The notes under the pieces are model-generated. The model ran no database searches and was not told where the DNA came from. It saw only the letters and a program-made list of their open reading frames with translations. A program made the translations under genes and the position numbers. DNA of 26,156 nt, taken from assembly GCA_964457365.1 (NCBI GenBank), contig CAYWFP010000059.1, positions 1-26,156 of the forward strand, read 5' to 3'. This document shows positions 1 to 8,019 of the stretch, one piece after another. This DNA is from CAYWFP01 sp964457365. Its GTDB lineage: Bacteria > Planctomycetota > SZUA-567. How positions within the stretch are numbered: position 1 is the first letter of the stretch; each line of letters starts with the position of its first letter.

Positions 1-2525
1 TCGCAGACGTTGCCGGCGAGGTCCATCACCCCGTCGCGGCTGGCGCCGGCGGGGAAGCTGCCGACCACGCAGACGCCGGCCTCTTCCTGCGCCGGACGGA
101 CGCGGTGGATCGTCAACGCCTCCTCGAGCTCGAAACGGCCGTGCACCCAGGGGCGGGGCTTCTCGTTGCCCCACGGGTACGTCCGCCCCTCGCCGCGGCC
201 GGAGGCGACGTATTCCCACTCGGCCTCGGTCGGCAGGCGGAAACCATCCGCGGCGCGGTCGAGCACCCAGCGTTTGGCCTTGCGCATCGGCTTCTCCAAG
301 GGCTTCAGTTCCTCGGGCTTCCTGCCCTTGGCGAGTTCGGCCTTGCGCCCGTGCCGCATCCGCAGCCACTTGCGCTCGTCGAGTTCCTCCACCTCCTTCT
401 CGACGTACGCCGGCTTCAACCCGTGCCGCTCCGAGAGCCAGTTGCAATAGCCCATCGCCTGCTTCCAGCTGATGTAGATCACCGGCTCGCGGTCGCGCCA
501 GGAGAAACCGTCGCGGAAGCGGCGGTGTTTGGGATCGTACCGCTCGTACTCCTCGTTGGTCACCTCGAACTTGCCGATGGCGAAGGGCGAGAGCGTCACC
601 TCGTGCGGCGGCGCCTCGTCGGGATCGCCCTCGTCGGTGCCCATGGTGAAGCCGCCGCCCGGGATCGCCACCATCGCCGGCAGCGTCGACGCGACTGCCT
701 CCGGCACCTCCGCGGTCTCCACCTTCACCAACTCCAGCGAGACCACCGCCGCCTCGCCGTGGTCGTCGTAGAGCGGCGAGAGCTTGCTGCGATTACTGCG
801 ACCGGGCTCCCAGGCGACCTGCAGATAGGTGGTCTTGTCGTAGAGCGACCAGAGGAACGACGTCGTCGCCACCTTGCCCTTGCCGGTGGGCGGCATGAAG
901 AGCGGGATGTAATACGGATAGCCGCGCTCCGACCGCGGCGGGCCGTCGGCGAAGAGCGTCAGCCGCGCCTCCTCCTCGCCGGGATTGGTATAGGTCACGC
1001 GGACGTTGTACGTGGACGTCTCCAGCCCGTCGACGGGGATCTTCGCGCCACTGCCTTCCTTGGCCTCGGGCTTGACCGCTTTCCTGCCGGCCACGTCCAC
1101 CAGCCCCGCGCCCTCGGTCAGCTCGCCCGCGGCGCAGTTCAGCGTCCTGCTCGCGCCGACGACGACGGCGTTGGTCCAGGTGCGGTTCAGCAGGTGATAG
1201 CCGGCGGGGCTGTTCATCGGCGTCGGTTCGCCGACGATGTTCTTGCGCCCGCTGACCTCGGCGAGCTTCTTGCCGCCGCGCGCGATGCGCACCTGCGGGA
1301 CGCCGGGCTTGAGCGGCACGCGGGCGTGGTGGATGCCGGCGGGGAATTCCAGCGTCGTGGTCTCGCCGCCGAGCTCGACCTCAACCGTCGCCGGCGCGGT
1401 GAGGACGCCGGTGACGTAGACGCGGTCGAGGACGTCGTCGTGGATCTGGTCGAAGGGGAAGGGTTTGCGCGCGATGTCGGTCCACTCCTCCAGCGCCGCG
1501 TCGTAGGCCTTGGTCAGGTCGTGCGGCCGCGTGCGGTAGGTGAAGTAGACCTTGTCCTGCGTGATCTTCGGCTGCACGCCGCTCTTGAACCAGGCGGCGT
1601 AATAAGCGGTGACGTCGAGGAAAGTCTCGTCGCGGCTGTAGTACTGCCGCTCCTGGCCGTTGCGCCAACGGAAGGGCATGAGGTTGGAGTCCTCGTTGTA
1701 GTCGTTCCAGGTGACGATCTCCACCCAGTCGGCGTCGTCGCGGATAAGGCCCTCCCACATCGCGCAGTAGCCCTCGGTGCCGCGCATGTCGCGCAGGTTC
1801 GGGCTGTTGTAGGCCGGGGCGATACCGGCCATGTAGATCTTGTCCTCGAAGACCGTCGCGCGGCGGGCGATGGCGTTGATCGCCATCATGTCGTCCACCT
1901 CGCCGTCGCAGACGAAGAAGAAGTAGCCGTCCATGTGCGGCTGGTCGCGGAACAGCATCAGCATCGACTCGAAACTGCGCGACATCTGGTAAAGACCCGG
2001 GACGACGAAGGGGACGAAGCAGACCTCGTGGCCGCGCTCCTTCAGCAGATCGCACCCCGAGCGGAAGGTCGCCGGGGTCCCCGCCCAGGCCGAGAGCACC
2101 ACCTTGCCGTTATGCTTGAACTGGTTCGGATGGTCCTTGAAGCGCTCGACCATGTCCACCATCGCGCGCGGCAGCGGACTGAGATTGCCGTTGACGTCGG
2201 CGGAGTTGAAGAGCATGAAGCCGCTGTCGAGCTGCTTGGCCGCCTCGTAGATGTCGACCGCGCCGCGACCGTGGCCGCCGATGATCCATTCCTTCTTCTT
2301 CTCGTCCCACTTGCCCCAGGCGAGGCTGTTGAGCGCGTAACCGTCGATGTTGTGGCGTTGCGCCAGGTCGATCTCCTGCTTGCCGAACTCGACGCCGTTG
2401 GCCAGGCAGGTCATGTAATGGGCGAACACCATCTTCTTCGGCTCCACCGGCTTCTCCTCGCCGCTCCATCCGACCGTGGTCAACCCAAACAGCGCCAATA
2501 CGCAACCCAAGGCGTAGCGTCTCAT
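1..2525 (-). CDS. Exported GH71 (endo-1,3-alpha-glucanase-like) protein with C-terminal FGE-sulfatase domain, 3' end cut by window
   Basis: The reading frame is open from the ATG at 2525 to the window edge (841 codons, no stop). GGGAGGG lies about 5 bases before the ATG, and an ATG at 2530 is out of frame. Residues 1-22 look like a signal peptide (MRRYALGCVLALFGL core). Residues 31-355 match the GH71 pattern: a KMVFAHYM start strand, a DGYFFF segment near 199-204 and a TWNDYNEDS motif at 272-280, close to the family's TWNDYGES signature. Known GH71 enzymes cleave alpha-1,3-glucan. Residues about 360-610 are beta-rich linker or carbohydrate-binding-like sequence. From residue 615 an FGE-sulfatase fold begins: IPGGGFTMGTDEGD at 621-634, FEVTNEEYERY, GFRLPTEAEWEY at 761-772, YPWGNE, MDLAGNVC. 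Its catalytic cysteines would lie beyond the window, so true FGE activity cannot be judged. It is last in a five-gene minus-strand run, 90 bases after the isomerase. Confidence 0.85.
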   Translation of the reverse strand, partial: MRRYALGCVLALFGLTTVGWSGEEKPVEPKKMVFAHYMTCLANGVEFGKQEIDLAQRHNIDGYALNSLAWGKWDEKKKEWIIGGHGRGAVDIYEAAKQLDSGFMLFNSADVNGNLSPLPRAMVDMVERFKDHPNQFKHNGKVVLSAWAGTPATFRSGCDLLKERGHEVCFVPFVVPGLYQMSRSFESMLMLFRDQPHMDGYFFFVCDGEVDDMMAINAIARRATVFEDKIYMAGIAPAYNSPNLRDMRGTEGYCAMWEGLIRDDADWVEIVTWNDYNEDSNLMPFRWRNGQERQYYSRDETFLDVTAYYAAWFKSGVQPKITQDKVYFTYRTRPHDLTKAYDAALEEWTDIARKPFPFDQIHDDVLDRVYVTGVLTAPATVEVELGGETTTLEFPAGIHHARVPLKPGVPQVRIARGGKKLAEVSGRKNIVGEPTPMNSPAGYHLLNRTWTNAVVVGASRTLNCAAGELTEGAGLVDVAGRKAVKPEAKEGSGAKIPVDGLETSTYNVRVTYTNPGEEEARLTLFADGPPRSERGYPYYIPLFMPPTGKGKVATTSFLWSLYDKTTYLQVAWEPGRSNRSKLSPLYDDHGEAAVVSLELVKVETAEVPEAVASTLPAMVAIPGGGFTMGTDEGDPDEAPPHEVTLSPFAIGKFEVTNEEYERYDPKHRRFRDGFSWRDREPVIYISWKQAMGYCNWLSERHGLKPAYVEKEVEELDERKWLRMRHGRKAELAKGRKPEELKPLEKPMRKAKRWVLDRAADGFRLPTEAEWEYVASGRGEGRTYPWGNEKPRPWVHGRFELEEALTIHRVRPAQEEAGVCVVGSFPAGASRDGVMDLAGNVC

Positions 2526-2615
2526 CGCATCCCTCCCGTTGAAAAAGGTCTGATTTGTGCGCAGCATCACTAATGCGGCTACCACGGCCCGCAGCACCGG
2601 AAAAACGGGCCCGAA

Positions 2616-3425
2616 TCAGGCGAATGTCCCGGCAATGTAGGCGCCGTTCCGCAGCGCCGCGCCGTCGGGGTCGTCCTCGGCCAGCGCCGACTCGTCCTCG
2701 ACCATGACCCACCCATCATACCCGCTCTGGCGGAGAGTCGCAACGATTATTCGGTAATCGATTACTCCCTCACCCATCGGCACCCATGCGCCCGCTTCGT
2801 TCATGTCCTTGAAATGGACATGCGCGATGCGTTCGCGCCAGGCGTCGAAACAGCCGGCCACATCCAGCCCGCCCTTGGCCATGTGGCCGGCATCGAGGGC
2901 CAAGCCCACCGCCGAGTCAGCGAGTCCGGCGAGGAGGACGTCGTAATCCGCGGGAGTGCGGAAGACGGAGCCCGGCGGCGAATTGGGGTGGAACGAGCAG
3001 GCCAGCCCCGACGCTTGCGCGCGCGCGCCGACGGCACGGATACAGGCCAGCGCGTTCGCCTGCCGCGCCTGCAGGTCCGCGCGGTCGTCGCCGGGAAGCT
3101 GCGCCAGGACCAGCATGGTCTGCGGGAAATACGCCTTCAGGAGCGAAATCGCCACGTCGGCCTCGGCCGCTTCGGCCGGGGTCTGGCGCGCGCCGCGCCA
3201 GGGACAGGCCACGCAGAGCCCGCCCAGCGCCAGCCCGCGCGCGGTCAGGTCGTCCGCCAGGCGCAGCGGGTCGTCCCGGTACGGGGCGATCATGCACGTC
3301 TCGAACTCGACGCCGGCGACGCCGGCTTGCCGGGCGACGTCCATGATGTGCCACGGCCGGTCGGCGTACCGGTCGAACGACATTTGCCAGGCGTAGGATT
3401 GGAAACCGAAACGGATCGCGCTCAT
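2616..3425 (-). CDS. Sugar phosphate isomerase/epimerase (xylose isomerase-like TIM barrel, IolE-like)
   Basis: The 269-residue product has the AP-endonuclease-2/xylose-isomerase TIM-barrel pattern seen in inosose dehydratases and many sugar isomerases and epimerases. Probable metal-site residues are His146 (CSFHPNSP, where many relatives have Glu), Asp178 (LDAGHM), His204 (HVHFKD) and Glu243 (MVEDE). The glycine turn MGEGVIDY at 217-224 is also typical. I chose the ATG at 3425 because GGGAGAGG sits just upstream; an in-frame ATG at 3443 would add six residues but lacks a good ribosome site. It follows the alpha/beta hydrolase gene by 22 bases and precedes the GH71 gene, so it is probably co-transcribed. 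No signal peptide is seen, so it should be cytoplasmic and act on a sugar released by the locus. Substrate unknown. Confidence 0.85.
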   Translation of the reverse strand: MSAIRFGFQSYAWQMSFDRYADRPWHIMDVARQAGVAGVEFETCMIAPYRDDPLRLADDLTARGLALGGLCVACPWRGARQTPAEAAEADVAISLLKAYFPQTMLVLAQLPGDDRADLQARQANALACIRAVGARAQASGLACSFHPNSPPGSVFRTPADYDVLLAGLADSAVGLALDAGHMAKGGLDVAGCFDAWRERIAHVHFKDMNEAGAWVPMGEGVIDYRIIVATLRQSGYDGWVMVEDESALAEDDPDGAALRNGAYIAGTFA

Positions 3426-3447
3426 ATCGCCTCTCCCGATCAAACGG

Positions 3448-4239
3448 TCAATGGGCTTGCAGGAATGCGCACGTCAGGCGGTTGAAACGCTCCAGATCTT
3501 CCCAGTGGTGGCAATGGCCCCGGCCGGGAAAGACCTCCAGCGTCGCCGCCGGCAAGCGCGCGGCCATCGCCTCGGAGCACCCGAGCGGCGTGAAAATATC
3601 CGCATCGCCCACGGTCAAGAGCGCCGGCTGCCGGATCGCCGCGAGCCGCGCGAGCGTATCGTGGTTCATGCAGGCGGCGCACTGCGCGGCGAAGGCGTGC
3701 TGCGGCATCGGGTTCTCCCCGGCGCCGGCGCGCCCCTCCAGCAACTCGGCGTAATGGGCGGCGTAGCGCGCGGGGGCGAAGATCCAGAGCTGCAGAAGCT
3801 GCACGAACTCCGCCGGCGCGACCTTGGCGCGGACGACGGCGAAGTGCTCGAAGACGTCGCGCATATAGCGGTCGCAGACCGCCCACGAGCTGATCAGGAC
3901 CAGCGACCGCACCTTCGCCGGGTGGCGCAGCGCCAGCTCCTGCGCGATCCCCGAGCCCATGGAGATGCCGGCCACGCGCGCCCGGGCGATGCCGAGCGCG
4001 TCCATCAGCCCGGCGGTATCGTCGGCCATCGTCGCCGTGGCGTACTCGCCGGGGGGCTTCTCCGACCGCCCCGCCCCGCGGTTGTCCATCAGGATGCAGC
4101 GGAAATGTTTCTCGTAGCAGGCAACGTGGTCCTCCCAGAGGCCGCCGTCGGCGCCGAGCCCCATCAGCAGCACCAGCGGCTCGCCCGCGCCGCGCGCCTC
4201 GTAATGAATCCCGATCCCGTTGCTCTCCACCCGCGGCAT
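3448..4239 (-). CDS. Alpha/beta hydrolase
   Basis: The 263-residue product is a full-length alpha/beta hydrolase. The sequence shows the oxyanion-side strand LVLLMGLGADGGLW (22-35), the DNRGAGRS turn (52-59), the nucleophile elbow GISMGSG with Ser93, the acid in VGDADIFTP (Asp214), and the catalytic His242 in GRGHCHHWED. All triad members are present, so it should be active. There is no signal peptide. It lies 12 bases after the upstream isomerase stop and 22 before the next isomerase, which argues for translation within one operon. In this setting it might be a lactonase, complementing the oxidoreductase, or a sugar esterase; that is inference from context. The family itself is too broad to give a substrate. 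Confidence 0.87.
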   Translation of the reverse strand: MPRVESNGIGIHYEARGAGEPLVLLMGLGADGGLWEDHVACYEKHFRCILMDNRGAGRSEKPPGEYATATMADDTAGLMDALGIARARVAGISMGSGIAQELALRHPAKVRSLVLISSWAVCDRYMRDVFEHFAVVRAKVAPAEFVQLLQLWIFAPARYAAHYAELLEGRAGAGENPMPQHAFAAQCAACMNHDTLARLAAIRQPALLTVGDADIFTPLGCSEAMAARLPAATLEVFPGRGHCHHWEDLERFNRLTCAFLQAH

Positions 4240-4251
4240 GGCCGTCCCCTC

Positions 4252-5142
4252 TCAGAATTCGATGCCCTCGTCCGCGGCGACGCGGCGGAAATGCGCGGCC
4301 GCCCGGTCGTACTCTTCCTCGCTCGCGAGGTGCTCCATCACGAACGGCACCGCCTGCGGCAGCTTGTGCAGCTCGCGGATATTGGCGGCGATGTCGAGCC
4401 CGCCCTCTCCCGCGGGCACCTCGCGCAGAATGACGCTGATCGCCGGCTGCTCCATGGCGATGTCCTTGGCGTGCGCGGAGACGATGCGGTCGCCGAAGCG
4501 CTCGACGCATTCGCGCATGATCGCGCCGCTGGTCCAGTAGGCGCGCGGGCAGTTGATCAGGTTGACCAGGTCCATGTGCACACCGAAGCGCTCGCGGTCG
4601 ACGGCCTCGATCAGGCGCTGGATCCCGGCGGGGCTGTCGATCACGTTGAAGGGGAAGATCTCGTAGGTGAAACAGGCGCGCGTGGGTTTGACCGCGTCGA
4701 TGAAGCGCCGCGCCATCGTCACCGCCTCGTCGAAGGCCTCGTCGGCGAAGTTGCGCGGGCTGTGCGCGGAGTTGCCGTTGCCTTGGCAGTAGGAACCGAG
4801 GATATCGACCGCGCAGCAGGCGCCGAGCTCGTCCGCCAGCGCCAGCGCCTCCTCCATCCGCCGGCGGTGCTCCGCGCGCGAGGCTTCGCCGGTGTCGAGC
4901 AGGTTCTGCCAGTAGCCGACCTCCGCGAGCATCACGCCCTCGGCGGCGAAGGCCTCGCGTACCGCGCGGACGCGCTCCTTGTCGTTCAGGTCCACGTACG
5001 GCGCATAGGCGGCGGTGAAGCCCTTGGCCTTGTGCGCCCGGGCCAGCGCCGCCGGGTCGTCCGCGGCCGCGGCGTGGCTCTCGCCCGCGCCGGCGGCTTT
5101 CTCGTCCTGGCGCATGAATACCGGTCCACCGAAACGGATCAT
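4252..5142 (-). CDS. Sugar phosphate isomerase/epimerase (TIM barrel), second paralog
   Basis: The 296-residue product is a xylose-isomerase-like TIM barrel. The usual four metal ligands are visible at the ends of strands: Glu161 (TYEIFPFN), Asp191 (HMDLVN), His224 (SAHAKDI) and Glu270 (VMEHL). Unlike the other isomerase in this run, which has a His at the first ligand position, this one has the canonical Glu-Asp-His-Glu set, so the two probably act on different steps or substrates. The ATG at 5142 is preceded by GGGAGAGAG. It lies 28 bases downstream of the oxidoreductase gene. Such isomerase-oxidoreductase pairs are common in inositol- and keto-sugar-type catabolism (established for the families); the actual substrate here is unknown. 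Confidence 0.86.
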   Translation of the reverse strand: MIRFGGPVFMRQDEKAAGAGESHAAAADDPAALARAHKAKGFTAAYAPYVDLNDKERVRAVREAFAAEGVMLAEVGYWQNLLDTGEASRAEHRRRMEEALALADELGACCAVDILGSYCQGNGNSAHSPRNFADEAFDEAVTMARRFIDAVKPTRACFTYEIFPFNVIDSPAGIQRLIEAVDRERFGVHMDLVNLINCPRAYWTSGAIMRECVERFGDRIVSAHAKDIAMEQPAISVILREVPAGEGGLDIAANIRELHKLPQAVPFVMEHLASEEEYDRAAAHFRRVAADEGIEF

Positions 5143-5170
5143 CGTCTCTCTCCCTTTTTCGTTTTCCTCT

Positions 5171-6259
5171 TCATGCGGTAACGGCCGGCTCGCGCTCCGG
5201 GCATTCCGGCAGCGTCCGGCGCATGCGCTCGAAGATGTCCTCGCAGCGCGCCGGGTCCAGCGGCAAATCGACGCGGACGTTCTCGAGCGCGCTGATGCAG
5301 AGCGCTTCCATGACCTCGTATCCCCGGTACGAAACCTCCAGGCCGCAACTGTGCGTCGCCACCGCGCCGTCGAGCCAGTCGGCCAATTCCGCCAGGTACG
5401 CCGGCTGCAGGTCGCGCGTCGACTGGGTCGCCCAGTCCTCGCCCTGCGCCTCCACCGGCACGCCCCCGCTGCTCGTGCCGAGAAAGCCCGTGCGCCCGTC
5501 GGTCTCGCCCCAGGCGCAGCCGTGGGTGCCGTAGGCGGTCAGGCGGTTGTCGACCCAGAACTTCTCCGGCGGCATGTGCGCGGCCGACAACTTGCCGAAC
5601 TCCACCACCGCGCGCACGCCGTTGTCGAAACCGATCTGGCCCATGGTGTAATTCGGCGAGGGGTGATGGTCCGCCAGCAGTTCCCTGCCGTGGACGTGCC
5701 CGACCACCCACGCGGGCGCGGACTCCCGGTTGAGCCAGAGGACGTAGTCGACGTAGTGGGTGCCCAGTTGCGCCAGCCACGCCTGGCAACTGGCGACGAT
5801 GCGCACGAGCCTGCCGATCTCGCCCCCGTCGATCTTCGCCTTGATATGCCGCAACGAGGTCAGGTACTTCTGCTGGTGCGAGACCACGCCCTTGATGCCG
5901 TGCTCGCGACATGCATGCAGGATGCCGCGCGCCTCGGCGAGGCTCGTCGCCATCGGCTTCTCCATGGCGACCGCGCGCACGTCGTGCCCGGCGGCCATCC
6001 GCACGAAGTCCACCCGCGGGACGTTCGGATGGGTGATGAAGCAGAAGATATCCGGCTTCGTCTCGCGCAGCATCGTCTCGGCGTCGGCGAAGTCCGGCAC
6101 CTGCCGCAGCCGCTTCTGCTCCTTGTACTCGCGCAGGCGTTCGTGATTGAGCTCGCAGAGACCGACCAGTTCGAAACGATCATCCAGCTTCAGAAACGCG
6201 TCGGCGTGGGTCGTGCCCCGGCCGCCGAGCCCCAGGTGCGCCACACGATAGCGGGCCAT
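5171..6259 (-). CDS. Gfo/Idh/MocA family NAD(P)-dependent oxidoreductase
   Basis: The 362-residue product begins with the Rossmann strand MARYRVAHLGLGGRGTTHAD, then has Glu36 of LVGLCE as the usual nucleotide-ribose contact, the family EKP motif at 100-102 (MEKPMATS), and GTHYVDYVLWL at 166-176, where His168 and Asp171 occupy the usual catalytic region. Family members oxidise or epimerise sugars and inositols with NAD(P). I chose the ATG at 6259 because AAGGGA lies 6 bases upstream; in-frame ATGs at 6265 and 6337 are less well placed. It is the first gene of the five-gene minus-strand run and faces the sulfatase gene across a 309-base gap. There is no export signal, so it is not of the Tat-exported type seen in some relatives. 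Confidence 0.88.
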   Translation of the reverse strand: MARYRVAHLGLGGRGTTHADAFLKLDDRFELVGLCELNHERLREYKEQKRLRQVPDFADAETMLRETKPDIFCFITHPNVPRVDFVRMAAGHDVRAVAMEKPMATSLAEARGILHACREHGIKGVVSHQQKYLTSLRHIKAKIDGGEIGRLVRIVASCQAWLAQLGTHYVDYVLWLNRESAPAWVVGHVHGRELLADHHPSPNYTMGQIGFDNGVRAVVEFGKLSAAHMPPEKFWVDNRLTAYGTHGCAWGETDGRTGFLGTSSGGVPVEAQGEDWATQSTRDLQPAYLAELADWLDGAVATHSCGLEVSYRGYEVMEALCISALENVRVDLPLDPARCEDIFERMRRTLPECPEREPAVTA

Positions 6260-6303
6260 TGCCATTCCCTTTCGCCAAACCCTTCGGAAAAGTATTCCTT
6301 CGG

Positions 6304-6316
6304 ACAAATATTGCGC
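6304..6316 (-). promoter_or_regulatory. Candidate operator, copy A
   Basis: On the minus strand this reads GCGCAATATTTGT, 45-57 bases before the oxidoreductase ATG. It matches the plus-strand motif at 6474-6485 except for one extra A. A shared regulator for both divergent operons is inferred from symmetry only. Confidence 0.35.
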
Positions 6317-6473
6317 CGACGACGCGGCGCACCGCACAGTGTCAATGTAGCCGCTTCCCAGACACGGACAAGGGGGGTGTTTCTGCTAAATGCATGACAT
6401 TTTTGATATTCTCTCTTTGTCCGCCGCAAATCGCGCCGGCAGGCCCCGCCGCCGCCGACGCCGCAAGACGCAC

Positions 6474-6485
6474 GCGCATATTTGT
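6474..6485 (+). promoter_or_regulatory. Candidate operator, copy B
   Basis: Reads GCGCATATTTGT on the plus strand, about 84 bases before the sulfatase ATG. It is followed by TGCGC, so the site also contains an imperfect inverted repeat GCGCA-N7-TGCGC, as expected for a dimeric regulator. Confidence 0.35.
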
Positions 6486-6517
6486 TGCGCACGCGCAGAA
6501 AAATCCACGAGAAAGGC

Positions 6518-6545
6518 TTGCAATCCGACACCGCGCCGTTATGGT
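6518..6545 (+). promoter_or_regulatory. Possible sigma-70 type promoter for sulfatase operon
   Basis: TTGCAA (6518-6523) and TATGGT (6540-6545) are spaced 16 bases. Each matches the consensus at 4 of 6 positions. It would give a leader of about 17 bases before the sulfatase ATG. Confidence 0.35.
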
Positions 6546-6568
6546 CTAGCGGCTGAGGAAAGGCCGCC

Positions 6569-7987
6569 ATGAATCGCCGCCCGAACTTCGTCGTCGTCAT
6601 GACCGACCAACAGCCGCAAAGCCACCTGGGCGCGTACGGCAATCTTCTCATCCAGACCCCGAACATGGACGCGCTCGCGCAGAGCGGCGTCCGCTTCGAC
6701 CGCGGCTACACCCCCTGCCCCCTGTGCACGCCCGCGCGGGCGGCGATCTTCACCGGACAGGTGCCCGAGCGCGCCGGCGGCTTCGCCAACGACGTCCCGC
6801 TCTTTCAGACCGCGCCGAGCATGGGGCGCATCCTCGCGGAGGCCGGCTACCGCACGGCCTATACCGGCAAGTGGCACCTCGACAGCGCCGGCGGCTACTG
6901 GGGCACGGGGCAGGCGCCCGCGGGATGGGAGCCGCAGTGGTGGTACGACGGCAAGAACTACCGGGACGAACTCGGCGAGGACGGCTTCGCCGAGTACAAG
7001 CGTCTCGCCGGCGATCCGGACAAGATCGTCGCGGCGGACGTGAAGCCCGACTTCTGCTGGGGCAAGCGCGTGGCCGACCGGGCGCTGGCGTTCCTCGACA
7101 CCGTCGGCGACGATCCGTTCGCTCTGGTCGTCTCCTTCGACGAGCCGCACCCGCCGGTGGTCTGCCCGGCCGAAGACATCCGCCGCTATCGCCGCGAGGA
7201 CATGCCCCTGCCGGCGACGCTGAGCCGGGACCTGACCGACCTGCCGGAACTGCACCGCGCGTCGGCGGCCTGGCACAAGGAACGCTGGAACCTCGGTCCC
7301 GAGACGCTGCCCGACGGCATCCGCGTCTGGTACGCGGCCACCAGCTTCGTCGACACCCAGCTCGGGCGCATCCTCCAGCGGCTCGACCAGGGGCACGCGG
7401 AGAACACCGTCGTCGTCTTCACCTCCGACCACGGCGACCAGCTCGGCGCCCACGGCGTCTGCGGCAAGGGGCCGATGATGTACGAGGAAAGCATCCGCGT
7501 GCCCTTTCTGGTGCGCGCGCCGGGGCTGGCCAGCGGCGCGTCCTCGGCGCTGGTCTCGACACTCGACATCCTGCCGACGATGTGCGAGCTGGCCGGCATC
7601 GAACCGGAGGCGCCGCTCGACGGCGTCTCCTGCGCGCCGGTGTTGAAGGATCCGGCCGTGCGCGTGCGCGAGGACGTCGTCTCGACCTACAACCGCTGCG
7701 ACGTCAAGCGCGACGCCAACGGCGGCTTCTATCCCGTCCGCGCCATCACCGACGGCCGGCACAAGCTGATCGTCAACCTGCTCGACCGCGACGAGTTCTA
7801 CGACCTCGCAGCCGACCCGCGGGAGACCGTCAACCGCATCGACGACCCGGCCTGCGAGACGGTCCGGGTCGACCTGCACGAACGCCTCATGGCGCGGATG
7901 CTCGCGCGCCGGGACTTTCTCACCGGCAAGCAGATGCGCTGCCGCCCGTGGCGCAACGAGACCGGCTACACCTTCCAAGGCGCCTGA
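6569..7987 (+). CDS. Type I sulfatase, Cys-type, cytoplasmic
   Basis: The 472-residue product is a full-length alkaline-phosphatase-superfamily sulfatase. It has the N-terminal metal site VVVMTDQQ (Asp13), the active-site signature CTPAR at 53-57 with Cys53 (the residue converted to formylglycine in this family), GKWHL at 100-104 (Lys101, His103), FTSDHGDQLGAHG with Asp287 and His288 as metal ligands, and Lys300 just after. The reaction expected from the family is hydrolysis of a sulfate ester. The frame starts directly at MNRRPNFVVV with no signal peptide, so it should work in the cytoplasm on an imported sulfated sugar. AGGAAAGG precedes the ATG. It is first in a two-gene unit with the GH-A glycosidase 32 bases downstream. 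Substrate class cannot be read from the sequence alone. Choline sulfatase and N-sulfoglucosamine sulfohydrolase are among the relatives it resembles. Confidence 0.92.
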   Translation: MNRRPNFVVVMTDQQPQSHLGAYGNLLIQTPNMDALAQSGVRFDRGYTPCPLCTPARAAIFTGQVPERAGGFANDVPLFQTAPSMGRILAEAGYRTAYTGKWHLDSAGGYWGTGQAPAGWEPQWWYDGKNYRDELGEDGFAEYKRLAGDPDKIVAADVKPDFCWGKRVADRALAFLDTVGDDPFALVVSFDEPHPPVVCPAEDIRRYRREDMPLPATLSRDLTDLPELHRASAAWHKERWNLGPETLPDGIRVWYAATSFVDTQLGRILQRLDQGHAENTVVVFTSDHGDQLGAHGVCGKGPMMYEESIRVPFLVRAPGLASGASSALVSTLDILPTMCELAGIEPEAPLDGVSCAPVLKDPAVRVREDVVSTYNRCDVKRDANGGFYPVRAITDGRHKLIVNLLDRDEFYDLAADPRETVNRIDDPACETVRVDLHERLMARMLARRDFLTGKQMRCRPWRNETGYTFQGA

Positions 7988-8019
7988 ACCGGCCCGTTCC
8001 CCCTCCCGAGGAGAATCCC

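Larger units (their letters stand above)
6260..6568. promoter_or_regulatory. Divergent regulatory region between oxidoreductase and sulfatase operons
   Basis: This 309-base gap has no convincing gene. It is locally AT-richer than its flanks, especially at 6280-6315 and 6385-6420. It holds two copies of CCTTCGGA 16 bases apart (6281-6288, 6297-6304), and a near-repeated motif GCGCA(A)TATTTGT in opposite orientation near each end (6304-6316 on minus, 6474-6485 on plus). A weak plus-strand promoter sits at 6518-6545. A minus-strand promoter is less clear: TTGTCC and TACATT spaced 16 bases occur on the minus strand about 80-110 bases before the oxidoreductase start. Confidence 0.55.

Noticed and set aside
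105..2573. Very long plus-strand open frame (over 800 codons) antisense to the GH71-FGE gene
   Set aside because: Its translation is dominated by Arg, His, Val, Leu and Ala without motifs, while the opposite strand gives a signal peptide, GH71 and FGE motifs. It is a GC-driven shadow.
2526..2615. GGCCCG/CGGGCC inverted repeat between the isomerase and GH71 genes as a terminator
   Set aside because: The loop is long, there is no T-tract afterwards, and the GH71 gene looks co-transcribed with the genes before it.
3451..6397. Long plus-strand frames opposite the hydrolase, isomerase and oxidoreductase genes
   Set aside because: They show the same Arg/His/Val/Ala-rich composition and no family pattern. 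The minus strand encodes four complete enzymes with ribosome sites.
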